A DNA stretch of 64,000 nt from Hypholoma sublateritium FD-334 SS-4 (taxonomy: Eukaryota; Basidiomycota; Agaricomycetes; Agaricales; Strophariaceae), in the NCBI GenBank assembly GCA_000827495.1, contig KN817569.1, forward strand, positions 62,001 through 126,000, given 5' to 3'. The translations under genes were made by a program, and so were the position numbers. Positions 11,402 to 23,275 of this stretch are shown here, piece after piece (position 1 is the stretch's first letter; every line of letters begins with the position of its first letter). The notes under the pieces are model-generated. The model was not told the origin of the DNA. It saw only the letters and a list, made by a program, of their open reading frames with translations, and searched no databases.

Positions 11402-12797
11402 ATGGCGTCCAGCTTTTTCACAGCCAAGGCACCTTCAACAAAGAACTCAACCGCAACGAAACAGGAGATAGAGCCTGCACTCCAACCTTGGGTTGAAAAA
11501 TAGTTTGTTGTGATGCTTTGACCTAGAAATCACCGCTCATTAGCCTCGACAGCCGTCCAAAAACAATTGACGATGTATCTGCCCAGGAACACACCATATC
11601 CGTGCTTCAGAAGACACTGACATCTACCAACGTGAATGACATCACATACCATCCTTTTGGAGACTGACACACAAGTGACCAGTTGCCCCACATGTTATTC
11701 TATGGTCCGCCGGGAACTGGAAAGACATCAACCATTCTGGCACTTGCGCGACAACTCTTTGGGTGCGCTGTAAATCAAACATCTCTCTCGGAATAACTCT
11801 CATAATATAACTTGATAGGCCAGATAACTTCAAGAACCGAGTCCTAGAGCTAAACGCGTCGGATGAACGTGGAATCAGTATCGTACGCGAGAAGATCAAA
11901 AACTTTGCGCGACAGACACCCAGAGCACAGGCAGTTGCTTCTGACGGAAAGACGTACCCATGCCCCCCTTACAAAATTATCATCCTCGATGAAGCCGACT
12001 CTATGACTCAAGACGCTCAAGGTGCCCTTCGCCGTATTATGGAGACCTACGCCCGAATAACTCGGTTCTGTTTGGTATGTAATTATGTGACGAGGTGCGC
12101 AAGGAATACACTCATTCAATCCAAGTATGCTCACTCGTCAATTTAGAATTATCGAACCTCTTGCCTCTCGTTGCTCCAAATTCCGCTTCACCCCTCTAGA
12201 CTCCAATTCGGCGTCTCTCCGCCTCTCGCACATTGCCCATTGTGAAAACATCCCTGTCTCTAAACCCGTCATCGATGCCCTCATCCATACTTCGAGCGGA
12301 GACCTTCGCCGTGCCATTACATACCTCCAGTCTGCCTCGCGACTTTCTTCGTCGACAGTACCTCCAACGCCTATTCTACCACGGGATATCCAGGAAATCG
12401 CAGGCGTGGTCCCTGACAGCGTAATAACGGACTTCGCCCGCGTACTTGGCGTCGAAGTTGCGGATGACATGGATGTTGACGAAGTCCCTCGCCAAAAGCA
12501 AAACGGCTTCGAACCAATAAAGAAAAAAGTGAAGTTCCTTATGCGCGAGGGCTATTCTGCCACCCAAATCATTTCACAGGTAATTGTTGCTGTTAATTGC
12601 ACTCAATTACCTATTCACAAATAATCTAAATGTAGCTTCATGATCTCGTCATCTTTAATGAAACGCTGGACGGTCGGAAGAAATCTGCCTGTGCTCTTGT
12701 CTTTGCTGAAGCTGATAAATCGCTATGTGATGGTGGAGATGAAGAATTATGGGTTCTGGAAGTCGGTCTGCGGGTTCACAAGGCAGTAGCGTCATAG
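11402..12797 (+). CDS. RFC2: replication factor C subunit (yeast Rfc2 / human RFC4 type)
   Basis: This is a small AAA+ subunit of the clamp loader that opens and loads PCNA at primer ends. Exon 1 runs 11402-11502 and the first intron 11503-11552 splits the [13 protein letters not shown] box. Visible motifs in order are Walker [11 protein letters not shown], the RFC box [12 protein letters not shown], Walker [11 protein letters not shown], the sensor-1 region [16 protein letters not shown] and the SRC motif ASRCSKFRF (about 12160-12190), then the [13 protein letters not shown] sensor-2 segment. The C-terminal collar ends [20 protein letters not shown] and finishes HKAVAS with TAG at 12795. The [14 protein letters not shown] segment and the overall order fit yeast Rfc2/human RFC4 better than the other small subunits. 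Length is about 380 residues, typical. It is convergent with SSB. Confidence 0.92.
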
Positions 12798-13152
12798 GCC
12801 ATAGCATCTTTATGAGTATCAACATTTTTTGCTTTGCTTTGCAACTCTGCTGTAGATCGCAGCCGTATCAAGATGTAATTATTGGTTCGGCTTCAAGCTC
12901 GTTTCAATATTCAATTCGTGCCATTTACAAAGGAATCGTAAAAAAGAAGTCTTTGGATTGTATCAAAAGGTTAATACTTTTGCTCGAGTGGTCGTTAGGC
13001 CGACATTGAACACCGACGATAAATCATACACAGCGGAACTTCATTTGATCATATGCAAAAACCGACGTAGAGAAAAAGAAAGCGATTGAAGAGAAAGAGC
13101 GGTGGATACACTATGAAAGAAGCACTCAAAAAACCAGGCCATACCAGCTGGT
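12798..13152. other. convergent 3' intergenic stretch
   Basis: The 3' ends of RFC2 and the SSB-type Hsp70 face each other across 355 AT-rich bases. I see only untranslated sequence and no additional gene. Confidence 0.5.
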
Positions 13153-15431
13153 TTACCGGATGCCAGCGGTGGCTTTTTGAAGGGCACGCTTGATACCAAG
13201 CTGAGCCTTCCTCAGCTCATCAGCTGTCGAATCCTCGATCTCAAGCTTCTCAAGAGCGCGGGCGAGCTCGGCCTCAACCTGGGACTTAGCTCCACGCTTG
13301 AGCTTCATGCCGATCTCGGGCGATGTGATGGTGCTCTCGACTTGGTGGACATAGGCTTCGAGGTCGGACTTGGCTTCATGGCGAGCAGAGAACTCCTTGT
13401 CGGCGGCCTTGAACTGCTCAGCGTCTTTGATCATCTGGTCGATCTCAGCAGTTGAGAGACGGCCGACAGAGTTGGTAATGCCTGGAGAAACAATAAACAA
13501 GCTAGATATGATGCCATACAATGAGCAAAAACGTACTGATGGAAGCCTTGCGGCCTGAAGCACGATCCATGGCGGAGACCTTGAGAAGACCGTTGGCATC
13601 AACTTCGAAAGTGGTGACCAGCTCGGCCTGGCCGCGGGGCATGGGGGGGATTCCAGTGAGCTCGAACTCGCCGAGGAGACGGTTGTCACGGCATTGAGTG
13701 CGTTCTCCCTCGTAGCTGATGAAATACAACAATGAGACTCCGTGATGATAGGAAGGAGTGGTACGAAGACTTACACAGGGAAGGTGACGGTGGTCTGGTT
13801 GTCCTCGACGGTGGTGAAAGTACGGGACTTGTTGGTGGGGATGGGGGTGTTGCGGGGAACGACGACACCGAAGACGTCACCTTGCATGGCAACACCGAGG
13901 GAGAGAGGGGCAACATCGAGAAGGAGGAGATCCTTGGTCTGGTCGGAAGTTTGACCAGTAAGGACGGCGGCCTGGACAGCGGCACCGTAGGCAACAGCCT
14001 CATCAGGGTTGATAGACTTGTTCAATTGGCGTCCACCGAAGTACTCCGAAACGAGCGCTTGGATCTTGGGGATACGGGTGGAACCACCGACGAGGACGAT
14101 ATCGTCAACCTTGTCGCGGGGCATCTTGGCATCCTTGAGGACTTTCTCGACAGGGTCGAGAGTCGACTTGAACATGGTGGCGTTGATCTCCTCGAAACGA
14201 GCACGAGTGATGTTGGCAGAGAAGTCTTCACCCTGTAAGAAAAAGTAAGTAAATGGGCGAAGACAGCCAAGCAGATACTAACCTGGAAGAGAGAGTCCAC
14301 CTCAATGGTGGTCTGGGTGACGGAGGACAGGGTGCGTTTGGCACGCTCGCAAGCGCTGCGGAGGCGACGGAGAGCACGGGGGTCCTCAGTGATGTCGAGT
14401 TTTGTCTTCTTCTTGAACTCGTTCTTGAAGTGCTCAAGGAGGGTGTTGTCGAAGTCCTCACCACCAAGATGGGTATCACCCGCAGTGGCCTTAACGGCGA
14501 AAACACCACCGCTGATGTTTAGGAGAGAAACATCGAAAGTTCCTCCTCCGAGATCGAAGATGAGGACATTCTTCTCGGTCTTGGATTGACGGTCCAGACC
14601 GTAGGCGATGGCAGCGGCGGTGGGCTCGTTGATGATACGTAGAACATCGAGTCCAGCAATGGCACCGGCATCCTTCGTGGCAAGGCGCTGGGAGTCGTTG
14701 AAGTAGGCAGGGACACTGATGAAATGAGATGAGCAAATAATCATCGATTAACAACAGAAAACCTCACGTGACAACGGCCTTTTTAACGGTCTTGCCAAGC
14801 TTGGCCTCAGAAATCTCCTTCATTTTGGACAAAACCATTGACGAAATCTCCTGGGGGGAGAAGGTCTTGTCCTCGCCGAGGTAGTTAACCTTGATGAGAG
14901 GAGAACCATCCTTCTCGACGACCTCGAAAGGCCAGTGCAGGATGTCCTAAAAGTAGATATTTAATACCGATAATAACGCACCACAAACGTATCCTTGACA
15001 TACCTTCTTGACGTCAGGGTCGCTGAAAGAAACGAGGCCCGTCAGCGAGAAAGAAAAGAACACCCAACTTTTTACTTACTCGAAGCGGCGACCAATGAGA
15101 CGCTTGGCATCGAAGACGGTGTTACGGGGGTTCATGGCGGCCTGATTTTTGGCGGCGTCACCGATGAGACGCTCCTCTGATGCGAAGGCAACATATGAGG
15201 GGGTGGTGCGGTTACCCTCTGAAAAGAAGATAAGTACAAGAACTGTCAGGGACAATCAAGACAGACGGACGGTCGTTGGCGATGATCTCGACACGGTCAT
15301 TTTGCCACACTCCAACGCAGCTGAGCGACAATATGAATGACTGGCACAACGAAAGCGCCGAAAGAGAAAACATACGAGTAGGTGGTACCGAGATCAATGC
15401 CAATGGCTCCGTCAAACAAATCGTCGGCCAT
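13153..15431 (-). CDS. SSB1: ribosome-associated Hsp70, SSB type
   Basis: SSB chaperones bind nascent chains on the ribosome together with the RAC co-chaperone. The start is ATG 15431 ([19 protein letters not shown]), matching the SSB N-terminus, and about eight short introns follow. The ATPase domain carries [21 protein letters not shown] and [11 protein letters not shown]. The peptide-binding domain has [23 protein letters not shown] and [12 protein letters not shown]. The protein ends [21 protein letters not shown] with TAA at 13153-13155 and has no EEVD tail. That short ending and the subtype residues (SLFQ after [15 protein letters not shown]) separate SSB from the SSA-type Hsp70 at 57.6 kb. 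Length is close to the family's 610-615 residues. No TTCnnGAA heat-shock element was seen upstream, consistent with SSB not being heat-induced in yeast. It shares a 140-bp promoter with the mitoribosomal uS2m gene. Confidence 0.94.
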
Positions 15432-15571
15432 TTTTTAGTGTTGGGGGAAGGTCGTGGGTGGTGGTTAAGGTGAAGGTGAACGAGGACGGAAAAAAAATCG
15501 ATGGGTGAGGTAAGCAAATGATCAGAATTCAGCACAGCCACAACCTCTAGGTCTCCTTCCTCCGAAACGAC
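15432..15571. promoter_or_regulatory. 140-bp bidirectional promoter SSB1 / uS2m
   Basis: Start codons of the Hsp70 SSB gene (minus) and the mitochondrial ribosomal protein gene (plus) are only 140 bases apart. The stretch is purine-rich on the plus strand and includes a run of A (15490-15497). No heat-shock element or TATA box is apparent. Confidence 0.5.
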
Positions 15572-16536
15572 ATGTCCCAGCCAGCACTGAGGCCGTGGCT
15601 TGCCGCCGCCCGCTGCTCCTCCAAGCCCCGTTCTCAGCCGACGCGCATAGTCTCTCGCCAGCAATCTACCGACCAAAAAAAACGGCTGGAAACCCCCGAA
15701 GATTGGCAGGCCTTCAGGGAGTCACGAGCTGAATCCAGCGCACTGTGTTCGTCTCATCCTGCCTCACATGTAACAGGGCCTAACTATCTTTGTGGACCTT
15801 AGTGAAACTATTCCAACAGTATGGTTCAACTTCGGTCTCTGAAAACACGTTTAAGCTACGGGATGGGCTGCACAAACCCCAGGCAAACGCAACCGTTTCT
15901 GCCCTGCTAGCAGCTGGTGCCCACTTTGGCCATGCTTCGACGCGAATGAACAATAATTTTGTTCCCTACGCCTACGGAACGCGTGCAGGCATCACTATTA
16001 TTGATCTGGACCACACCCTACCTTTGCTTCGTCGCGCCGCCAACGTCGTCCGGGCTGTGGCCAGGGCGGGTGGAAGTATCCTCTTCCTTGGTACCCGACC
16101 AGACCTGCGGCCAGTGGTGCAAAAGGCTGCAGAACGCTTGGGCGAGCAAGGTTTCTACGTGGGCGACCGCTGGCTTCCGGGAACACTGTCCAATAGGCGC
16201 CAATTTTTCGGCGATGCGGTTGTCGATGGCCACCGCATGGTTCCCGACCTAGTCATTCTCCTCAACCCCATACAAAACATCATCGCCATCAATGAGCTTG
16301 TTGCTGAGAATGTCCCTACTATTGGCGTCATTGATTCAAACGTGGACCCTCGGGTAGTGATGTACCCAATCCCTGCCAACGACGAGAATACTCGCACCGC
16401 CGAACTGATTGCAGGAGTACTCAGCATTGCCGGCCGGGAAGGGGTTGCTCTTCACAAACAAGACAAAATTGAAGAGCTGAAGAGGAACGACAGAAGGTCG
16501 CGGCAGAGGAGTAATCACTCCATTACACATGGTTAA
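15572..16536 (+). CDS. MRP4: mitochondrial small ribosomal subunit protein uS2m
   Basis: This is the uS2 (bacterial RpsB) protein of the mitochondrial 37S subunit. The start at 15572 ([20 protein letters not shown]) gives an Arg/Ser/Ala-rich, acid-poor N-terminus typical of a mitochondrial targeting peptide. One intron of about 59 bases, probably ending just before 15823, separates the leader from the body. The uS2 core is clear: [19 protein letters not shown] with the GAHFGH signature, [31 protein letters not shown], then [15 protein letters not shown], and [13 protein letters not shown]. Length is about 300 residues. The stop at 16534-16536 is only 46 bp from the TRP2 stop on the other strand, so their 3' untranslated regions probably overlap. 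Confidence 0.92.
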
Positions 16537-16582
16537 CACATGAATTAATACTATTACATTCACAATATTTACGTTGCCCTTG

Positions 16583-18400
16583 TTACCCCATGTTCCGTGA
16601 TCCTGCCTTTCTGGCAGCTTGAGTTTGCTGGATATCATACCAATATCCTGTGTATAAGTTGATTGAATAAAACAAACAGCATAATCACAGGCGAATGGCG
16701 TACGCTCAGCGCTCTCCAATGCCCGCACATTGCTCCCCAGCTTGTTGATAGTTTCCATGTACTCATCCTGTTCAACACTATCGAAGACAATGCCCCCACC
16801 TGCTTGCAGATACGCGACGCCGTTTTTGAATGTCATCGTCCGGATTGCGATGCATGTGTCCATTTCATCGGCAGCGAAGTCAAATCGTCCAACGGCCCCG
16901 GCGTAGACGCCGCGGCGTTCTTTCTCCAAAGATGATACAATTTCAATTGCCTTGATCTTTGGGGCACCTGATACAGTACCAGCAGGGAATATAGATCGAA
17001 AAGCATCAAATCTGAAAGACATATGTGAACACATATCCGATATACAAAAAGTTAGGGAAATACCTCGTCAAACCTTCTCGAAGAAGGCCCGAGACTTGCG
17101 AGGTCAGATGGATGACATGGCTAAATTTCTCGACATTCATGAGGTTGTCGACTTTCACAGTCCTGGGTTGGCAAACCCTGTTCACGTCATTGCGAGCAAG
17201 GTCAACTAGCATAATGTGCTCGGCGCGATCTTTTTCCGATGCCAATAAAAGAGCACCTAATTTTTCGTCCTCTATGTAACTGGGTTCAGATTTAGAAACC
17301 CAAATAATCTTACTCTGACTTGCCTTCTGGGGTTTTGCCCCTCTTAACTGTTCCTGCGATCGCGTGATTGTATACAACGTTCTTCTCGACTTTGCAAAGG
17401 GTTTCCGGACTTGCGCCGACGATTTGGAGATCTCCGCAGTCCAAGTAGAACATATACGGCGAGGGATTTACTTGTCGGAGGTGGCGATAGGCGTTGAAAG
17501 GATGCAGATCGGTTGGCCTGGCAAGTCGCTGCGACGGCACGGCTTGGATAATATCGCCAGCAACAATGTGTTTCTTCAACTGAGTCACGAAGCCTTCGTA
17601 GCCCTCCCTGCCGACATTGGACACGCCTTCATTGCCCATGGTGATGGGCCGCTGCAAAGGTTCAGGGGTACCTGCGGCGAGCAAGACTTTGGCCAAACGA
17701 CGGGCCTTAGTGACGGCAGTTTGATACGTGAATGCAAGATTCGTCGAACCGAAGCTTTTAGGGATGAATACATGCGAGACGACCTTCAGTGTTTGGAATA
17801 TATGGTCGTAAATGAGAAGCGTGTCGACGAGCATGAAGACGGCTTCGGGGATCTGAAGCGGATCATGGAGGTCGGTTTTTGTCTTCGGCTCGAAGTGCTG
17901 GACACAATCATAGGACACATAACCTATAGCGCCTCCAGTAAACGTCGGGATCTCTGGGATTTTCACGTATTGATAAAGGCTCAGTTCCTTTTGTAAGATA
18001 GCCATGGGATCCCCTGTGATGTCCTCTGCCGGTCCCGTCTTGATAACTTTGAAAGGATCTAAAGCAACCCCATCGACATCTGAGAATGAACTAGGTGCTT
18101 CTGCAACGTACCAGCACCAATGAAACTGTATCTTGCAACATTCTCCCCCCCGATCACTGATTCCAGTAGAAAGCTGTACTTGGAATCTTTTGCGACGCGA
18201 AGGTAGGCCATGCATGGTGTAATGAGATCGGCAGGAAGCTCAACATACACCGGGACACAGTTTCCACGCTTTTCTTTCAGGATTAGTTGTTCGATTGTTG
18301 CTAACGACGGGCTTGGTGTTAAAGTCTAGAAAATGGGATATTTGAAGTCAAGATTGCGTGACTCATCCGACTAAGATCATGGACGCACCTGAGGATCCAT
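16583..18400 (-). CDS. TRP2: anthranilate synthase component I
   Basis: The enzyme makes anthranilate from chorismate, the first step of tryptophan synthesis, using ammonia from the glutamine amidotransferase component encoded elsewhere. Exon 1 is tiny (MDPQ, ATG at 18400), then an intron to about 18327. Near the N-terminus [11 protein letters not shown] carries the LLES element that binds feedback tryptophan. The chorismate-binding core shows [39 protein letters not shown], the [17 protein letters not shown] signature and GRFDFA, and ends with [13 protein letters not shown]. The last exon, joined across an intron at about 16649-16704, gives [16 protein letters not shown] and TAA at 16583-16585. 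Length is about 510 residues, normal. A Gcn4/CPC1-type site lies in intron 1. All catalytic signatures are present. Confidence 0.95.
18359..18365 (+). promoter_or_regulatory. Gcn4/CPC1-type site TGACTCA in TRP2 intron 1
   Basis: The heptamer TGACTCA is an exact match to the Gcn4/CPC1 element of fungal general amino acid control. It lies about 25 bases downstream of the TRP2 exon 1 donor, inside intron 1 by my gene model. Function is inference; a seven-base match can occur by chance, but the host gene is a classic target. Confidence 0.45.
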
Positions 18401-18717
18401 GATTCAAATATTGGGAATAAGTATTGGCCAGATAGATAAATGCACGGTTGGGTATTGGCACTTAAATAAAGGATGTCGATGAACGGTGAGCTGAGCGCTT
18501 ATCCGGCTAGCTCAGTCGACGGCAAAAGTTGGTGACGGTCGAGATGATGGAGGACGCGCTAAAAGTGGAGCCGATCAAAGAATTTGTCCGCGCGCCGTGC
18601 GCGACTTGAGCTTGACACTTTCAACAACATCAAATAATCGTCGGGACCAACTCCAACGGCCTTCAGCTTTGCGAGCCCTTTGAAATATAGAACCACTTTC
18701 AAAAGAACTCGGACGCC
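18401..18717. promoter_or_regulatory. divergent promoter region TRP2 / SHQ1
   Basis: The start codons of TRP2 (minus) and SHQ1 (plus) are 317 bases apart. I see no further TGACTCA and no convincing TATA box. Confidence 0.4.
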
Positions 18718-20389
18718 ATGATTACTCCCCGCTTCAGCTGTAGCCAAACCGAAAATGCAGTCGTCGTGTCGATGTACTGTCCCTCCATCCGTGTACGCCG
18801 CCCGTCTCGCCCTGCCCTGCCCTCTCCAGCTCATCTCACCCGGTGGAAGCTAGGCTGCTGATGTAGAGATCAATGTGGATGAAACTCTAGTTACTGTTCA
18901 CGTCAACCCATACTTCCTGCGTCTGAACTTTTCAAAGCCACTGCTGGAAGACGACCAATCATCTGCCAACTACGATCCGAGCACCGGCACGCTGACTGTA
19001 ACTTTGACAAAAGAACATCCCGGAGAAGCCTTCGACGATCTTGATCTGTTGGCAAAACTGCTAGCGCCTCGGCGCGCGGCAGACAAAGTAACTCCATCCA
19101 TTGAGGTTGTTGCTTCGGAGAATGCGGCAGAGGATGACCTAGTAGCGCAAGCTGGGAGACTATCTCTGGAAAATGAAGAGCTTGCTCAAGGTACTTTGAT
19201 CTCAAATGCGACAGCCTTCGGCAACTGATTACGCCCCAACTTTAGCTGAGGAGAATGACTGGCAATTACCCCAAGAGGTTCCCCAGGAAGGATTACCTCC
19301 TTTGAGCCTCTCAACACAGAAGCACTACGGCTTCCTTGATATGCACTCTGGCTATCTAAGACATGTTCTGCATACAGAAAATGAAGTGAACGAACTCGGC
19401 GGCGATGCGGAGGAGTGCACGAAAGAAGAACGCACGGCCAGACGCATAAAACATGAAGACGAAAAATTTGACGAAGAACACTACATGTACGTGACTCTTC
19501 TAGTGTTATCGATGATCAATTACTCATCCAACGTGCAGGGCAGATTTTATGGATGATGAGTATATCCAGGAATTAATCGACTGGATACACCCTCATATCT
19601 CCGACGGGACGCCATTTCAATACACAGAAAAGGAGAACAAGGAGATGCTGCGTTTGCCTCGGAAAGAATGTCTGTTCTTGTACACGCACGATGATATCCC
19701 CGAACTCATTAGCTTCTCCTACAGACATCGCGACGGAAAGTCAGACACATGATCTATACTTGACTCTGGTTACGTTGCTCTTCTCTTACACATACGATTC
19801 GCGGACGTCGCAACACGACCCTACACCTGAAAGTGCATGGACTATGTCCAACCTTACACCTGCATTTACGGCACTCGATCCTCCCCGCTCAGCACACTAT
19901 TCCGGAGGGCCTCATGTGTTTACAGACGCAGAGATACAGGAAACTCTTGTACCATCATACCGACGGTCCTTGACATTCCCCTTATATCGTTCGTTTGCTC
20001 TTGCCGAAAGATGTCGGAAAGACGTAGCTGCGCTTCTTCAGAAAGGCAAACGCACGGTCATGAGATGTCTTTTGGAGATGAAAGATATCCTTGACCATCA
20101 CGAAGTCTATTACATTTACAGCAAAATTTGGCTGGACGACTTCTCTGTGTGGATACAGGCCGAGGCGCAGTTCGTGACTTTTTATTTTTATCACTTGGCG
20201 TCACTGACAAGCTCGTGTAATTCTTTGATCAATAGCGATGAAGTTCTAAAAGTGTTGGGAGACGCCGTAGTGAAAGCCAAAGTCGACAAGGCGTTGATCG
20301 GATGGGACCTCGATATCATCGAGAGTGCGGCCTTGCAGGCGGAGGATAGAGAAACAGATAGCGACGACGAGTCGTCGGAAAGCGATTGA
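18718..20389 (+). CDS. SHQ1: SHQ1, H/ACA snoRNP assembly chaperone
   Basis: SHQ1 binds newly made dyskerin/Cbf5 and hands it over for H/ACA snoRNP and telomerase RNP assembly. The start is ATG 18718 (MITPRFSCSQTENAVVVSMY), the hallmark SHQ1 N-terminus that begins the CS-like domain. After the first intron the CS domain continues INVDETLVTVHVNPYFLRL. The SHQ1-specific helical domain follows: YGFLDMHSGY, DEEHYMADFMDDEYIQELI, then PHVFTDAEIQETLVPSYRRS, FPLYRSFALAERCRKD and LLEMKDILDHHEVYYIYSKIWLDDF. It ends in an acidic tail (DRETDSDDESSESD) with TGA at 20387. Joined length is about 450 residues with several introns. The family assignment is strong. Confidence 0.92.
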
Positions 20390-21563
20390 GGTGCACGCTA
20401 TATTTCTTACGACGCGCAAATCACTCCATCGACCAAGTCAAAGTGCTGCGCATCTATCACGCTTAGCAGATGCGTTATTCAGCGCAACACGATGAGACAG
20501 GCCATCTGATACGGCCACATTGCATGGTCATTACCCAGGTCTATCGAAGGTGTAACAAGGTGTAACTCTATGTAGCTGCTGATAGAAGCGCTTCTTTCAC
20601 AGAATCGTTGAGGCATTCTACCGATGTTTGGTCGGACTCTCAACGAACTGTATAGTCCAAGAACTCACTCTATCAAAATCCCTTGTTCTGCGGAAGAATC
20701 ATGGATACCAACACTTCTGGTATTTAATGGAATAGCTTCTGCCCCAGGGTCGCCGCCTTATCGATTCAATCCCAAATTTGTTCGGCATGGTGCGTCACAG
20801 TGGCTTACCTTCGACGGTAAGACTCCGCCTCGTTCACGGGACTCTGCCTTTCACAAAACTGGATGGTATGGAAGCCTGCAGAGAGCAAGTCAAAAAGTCT
20901 ATTTCAGGTTTGATGACTTTTCGGCTTTCAGGATAACCGTGATGAAGTGAAGGCCAAGAAATGCAGACAAGTTATTCCCTTTGGCCTTCCTGCGTATACT
21001 CGTGCTCGGGGCACGGATCTAGAAAGGTATCATGCACTACTTGAGCGCCGCAAGTCTGTGCCAGTTTACTCGCGCGCAATAAATGCCAGAACGGGGGCGG
21101 ATCGTTTTGTCTGTTCACGATAAACTGCAATCGTGCGTTGATCGTGTGCGCGACACACAGCATGGTGTTTTTTTCTCCAAAAGGACCGAGTATTGCAGCA
21201 TCCGCGATATTGAGTCTTGAACAGCAGAGACACTGGCGTCCAAAAGTGGGCGAATATGCTCAGATATCGATCAGCCGAGGGCCTGTCAAGCCAAAACACC
21301 AAAGCACAAGCGGCAGGCATTGCGATACTAGACGGAGGCTGTCGTAACCTGCGAAAACATATCTCCAGAGAGTGAGTGTAGCTCGTGGGGCGGGCGAAAG
21401 TCCTGTAAGTCCGAGACCGTGCGCGAGGAGATTCGGAAGACGTTCGAAGATGCGACGGCTTGCTACGGCCAGCCAAGATGCAGCCTCACAGAGCCTCACA
21501 GGAGCTCACAGGTCGTCACCAGACCAGAGTTTGCCAGGATGCGCGCAGCCTGCACAACGCTGA

Positions 21564-21587
21564 GTATGCATGCAGATGCATGCATAC
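21564..21587. repeat. 24-bp palindrome with 11-bp arms
   Basis: The left arm GTATGCATGCA (21564-21574) and right arm TGCATGCATAC (21577-21587) are exact reverse complements separated by GA. No gene touches it. It could be a dimeric protein-binding site or a chance product of the TGCA-rich sequence. Confidence 0.6.
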
Positions 21588-22592
21588 CTGCGGGCTTCTG
21601 ATTATCTGATACGCACAGGTGAGGCGAGCTTCATTAAGAGCTGCCTGGGTACAATTTGGGTGCCGAAAAGTCGCCATGTAATATAACCTGCGGAGTAACT
21701 ACTGTGAGTCTTCTGAGGTCATGCCTTGGTCATGCCTGCCTCCAGTGCCATAGAAACCGGGCCCCAGCGAGCTTCTGTCTGAATTGAGTGTGAACGCACC
21801 TCCTGTGGCGGTGGTCGAGAGCGCGCCTACTCTGGTGCGTTGTGGAGCAGCGCTTCGGCTGCCCACAGCGCGAGCGCCTCCGAGGGCCGGCGTCACGCCG
21901 GTGTGACCGGGATTGCAGCTGCCGTGAATGGGAGTTCCTCGAAAGGGAAGAGCTTGGAAGAGCGCGCCATCGTGCCCGCTTCTTCTCAGCTTCTTCACCA
22001 TTTCCCGAATACAAACCCCAGACAGGTGGCCTCTGCCTCGCACGCGGCAGAGTCCCGACAGCCGCACTGCGCAGCGTGCGCTTTTGTCTTGCTATCTGGC
22101 TTTCGCGGGCCGCCGCCGTACAATAATCCTCCTCCAAGCCCCCGCGCTATTGTTTCAAGTTCGGCGTACTTGCTATTCATTAAGCTCCTGCGCGTCATGC
22201 CATCCGGGGGCGATCTGGCTGGTCCTTCATTGCCGCATCACATGGCCATGCCCATCACGATCACTGACATCGGTATGACAATCTCTGGGATTTTATCTAC
22301 CCGATACCGTAAGTGATGGGATCGCGAGATCCAGCGGCCAACGCCAATCGTCGCGCCGACGCCATAGCCGTGGCGGAAAACATAGCGGCTATGTAGATAA
22401 CTGGCCATGGGGCGGGGTGTAATTAGTCGTCGAAGACCTGTGGAAGACGCACATACATACGCGATGTGGATGTGGCGCCGGCCTTCTTCGCGACGCCACC
22501 AGCCCAGCGTTCTTCGCGTTCTCGCGCGCATGCCTGCGTGCACGCTTCGCCCAGCGCCGTCATCACGGCCCCGGGCACGCACAGACACGCCG

Positions 22593-22637
22593 CAGATACT
22601 TACCCAGCGGCGCGCGCGGCCGGGTGGTAAGTATCTG
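22593..22637. repeat. 12-bp perfect inverted repeat around a GC-rich loop
   Basis: CAGATACTTACC (22593-22604) pairs exactly with GGTAAGTATCTG (22626-22637) across a 21-base loop made almost only of G and C. The arms are AT-richer than the surroundings, so the structure stands out. It is not followed by a T run and no gene ends here. Confidence 0.65.
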
Positions 22638-23275
22638 ACGTGCCGCACCTGTCCTGGTGCTCGCGGACACCGCCAAGCCCGCGCTGCGCCCCCGTTCGCC
22701 TCAGCCCCGGCACGCGCTCGTAAACGTTTAGCAGGGCGTATATTTGGCGCGCGCTTCACGCGCTGTACATTATGCTGCCGGGGTGCCCGTGCGGCCGTCC
22801 CGAATCGACAGCGCATGTCCAGCTACTTGAGTGCAAGCGCAATATAATATTGCACGGCGCGCTACTACTTTTAGTTATTTATAGCCCATGGCCCCTAACG
22901 CTATTGGCCCCTAACGCGCTATTGCCCCCACCCTTCTTTTCGCCCGTCTTCTCTGGCGAAGCCAGCACGCGCGGCGTGCACAGCGCGCGCCGCGCGCGCG
23001 TTGCGCAGTCGATCGTGGTCACACGCCGCGAAGCGCAGCGCCTCCGCGCGCCGTGCACTGCGTGGTCAACCGTCACGCTTTGCCAGTGAAGGCGGGAGCA
23101 GGCAGGTAGGCAGGCGGTGTGACGCGCACGTCGAGCTAAGCAGGAAGATGCATCCTGCCAAGCATACAGCCACCACGCCCATGTGCACGAGGTGGGTCCG
23201 ACGTCCGTTAAGGTTTGCGAAGCAATTTTGGATGTCCATACCGGCTGGACGGTTGGGCGTCGGAACCGAAGCGGT

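Noticed and set aside
13686..14744. Frames opposite or shifted against the SSB Hsp70
   Set aside because: Shadow frames of a highly conserved, GC-rich coding sequence.
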